From an uncultured Actinomycetes bacterium (GTDB lineage Bacteria > Actinomycetota > Actinomycetes > Nanopelagicales > Nanopelagicaceae): 5,775 nt of DNA. The stretch covers positions 1 to 5,775 of the forward strand of contig CAIQXR010000255.1 in assembly GCA_903875815.1 (NCBI GenBank), read 5' to 3'. Positions within the stretch are counted from its first letter, which is position 1. Every line of letters begins with the position of its first letter. Of this stretch, positions 5,175 through 5,775 are shown in pieces. Made by a program: the position numbers and the translations under genes. The notes under the pieces are model-generated. The model saw only the letters and a list, made by a program, of their open reading frames with translations. It was not told the DNA's origin and did not search any database.

Positions 5175-5775
5175 ATGCAAAAACACTGGTCCAGCCTCTA
5201 CTCCCCGCTGGGTCAGCGAGTGAGCAAGTTTCTCCTTTTCTCCATACTTGTTGGCTTCATCCAAATGGTCTTTGCCATCTCCCCTTTTGCAAGTACTCCA
5301 GCACAAGCAGCAACTTCTACTTTTTCTTACTCCACATCAGTTCAATATTTCACTGTTCCAGAATCGGTCTATTCGATCACCATCACCATGTATGGCGCTG
5401 GCGGTGGAATCGGTGGCCGCGATTGCACTGCAGGCACTGATTTCACAACGCTTCCTACTCCAGGAAAAATCGGCATGATCACCGGAACCCTGCAAGTCCG
5501 CCCCGGTGACACGATTACCATCGCCATCGGTGGCGGTGGCGTCGATGGTCAATCTGGTGTGAGCGCATTGGGCAGTGGCAGCCAAGGAGGCTGGAACCCC
5601 ATAGCAGCAGCAGGAAGTACTACGGCATATAACGGTGGTACTGGCGGAGCTGCGGGTTCCACTGGTTCGTCTGGTTCAGGTGGCGGAGGTGGAGCAGCTA
5701 CATCTGTTCACATAACTGGTCACGGCTATTTAGTTGCCGCCGGTGCAGGTGGTTCGGGCGGCGATAATTGCTTGA
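5175..5775 (+). CDS. Secreted glycine-rich domain protein (partial, runs off right edge)
   Basis: The reading frame is open for 200 codons from ATG 5175 to the window end, so the C-terminus is missing. The N-terminus is a signal peptide: basic residues up to K18, a hydrophobic core (19-38) and TPAQA-A (41-46) as an AxA-type cleavage site. The mature part opens with the pattern FSYSTSVQYFTVPESVYSITI (50-70, first residues FSYS), then TMYGAGGGIGG. A strand-like TGTLQVRPGDTITIAIGGGG (103-122) follows, and then a Gly/Ser-rich tract (153-173) ending in GGGGGAATSV and LVAAGAGGSGG. This order matches the ALK/LTK-like glycine-rich domain found in secreted bacterial proteins, and suggests a cell-surface or matrix protein; its function is unknown. 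C84 and C199 might pair. An in-frame TAA at 5160-5162 limits the start. GTG at 5220 is an alternative that would give a shorter, more usual signal peptide beginning MSKFLLFS. Confidence 0.8.
   Translation, partial: MQKHWSSLYSPLGQRVSKFLLFSILVGFIQMVFAISPFASTPAQAATSTFSYSTSVQYFTVPESVYSITITMYGAGGGIGGRDCTAGTDFTTLPTPGKIGMITGTLQVRPGDTITIAIGGGGVDGQSGVSALGSGSQGGWNPIAAAGSTTAYNGGTGGAAGSTGSSGSGGGGGAATSVHITGHGYLVAAGAGGSGGDNCL

Noticed and set aside
5337..5585. 82-codon minus-strand frame opposite the glycine-rich gene
   Set aside because: Its Ala/Thr/Asp-rich sequence is what the complement of Gly-rich GGT/GGC codons gives; it is a shadow.
5525..5760. GGT/GGC-rich tract as a possible DNA repeat array or CRISPR-like element
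   Set aside because: The units are irregular and explained by glycine codons of an open frame; there are no constant repeats or spacers.

Overview
The window looks like a compact piece of a mid-GC (about half G+C by eye) actinobacterial chromosome. The proteins resemble those of streamlined freshwater Actinomycetota (acI / Nanopelagicales-like). This placement is inferred from protein style: an actinobacterial-type TrhO, short intergenic gaps, a membrane-anchored protein with an EFGQG-type motif, and a glycine-rich secreted protein. No taxonomic marker is present.

Layout. At 9-923 (+) lies a nearly complete tRNA uridine hydroxylase (TrhO, rhodanese family). It converges on an APC-superfamily amino acid permease at 1027-2475 (-), with a 13-bp GC-rich stem-loop between them. 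Upstream of the permease on the same strand is an acetamidase/formamidase at 2685-3614 (-). The 209-bp gap between these two holds two stem-loops and an operator-like repeat cluster. Divergent from the amidase is a nitroreductase-family flavoprotein at 3682-4260 (+). It is preceded by an 8-codon leader ORF (3659-3685) that carries the only strong Shine-Dalgarno sequence and overlaps the nitroreductase start as ATGA. The right part, from 4261 on, is a cell-surface region. It holds a dyad-rich leader, a single-pass membrane-anchored protein (4365-5048, +), a second regulatory-looking gap with an 11-bp inverted repeat, and the N-terminal 200 codons of a secreted glycine-rich protein that runs off the right edge (5175-5775, +).

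How the genes might work together. The amidase releases ammonia and a carboxylate from small amides, and the permease imports an amino acid or amine. Together they suggest scavenging of organic nitrogen, but they look separately transcribed. The two surface proteins are probably unrelated to this metabolism, although an 11-mer is shared between the permease upstream region and the dyad in front of the first surface gene. I found no mobile element, CRISPR array, tRNA or rRNA. The most noteworthy signals are the coupled mini-ORF in front of the nitroreductase and the dense dyad structure upstream of the two surface-protein genes. I do not see clear evidence of a wholly new multi-gene system.
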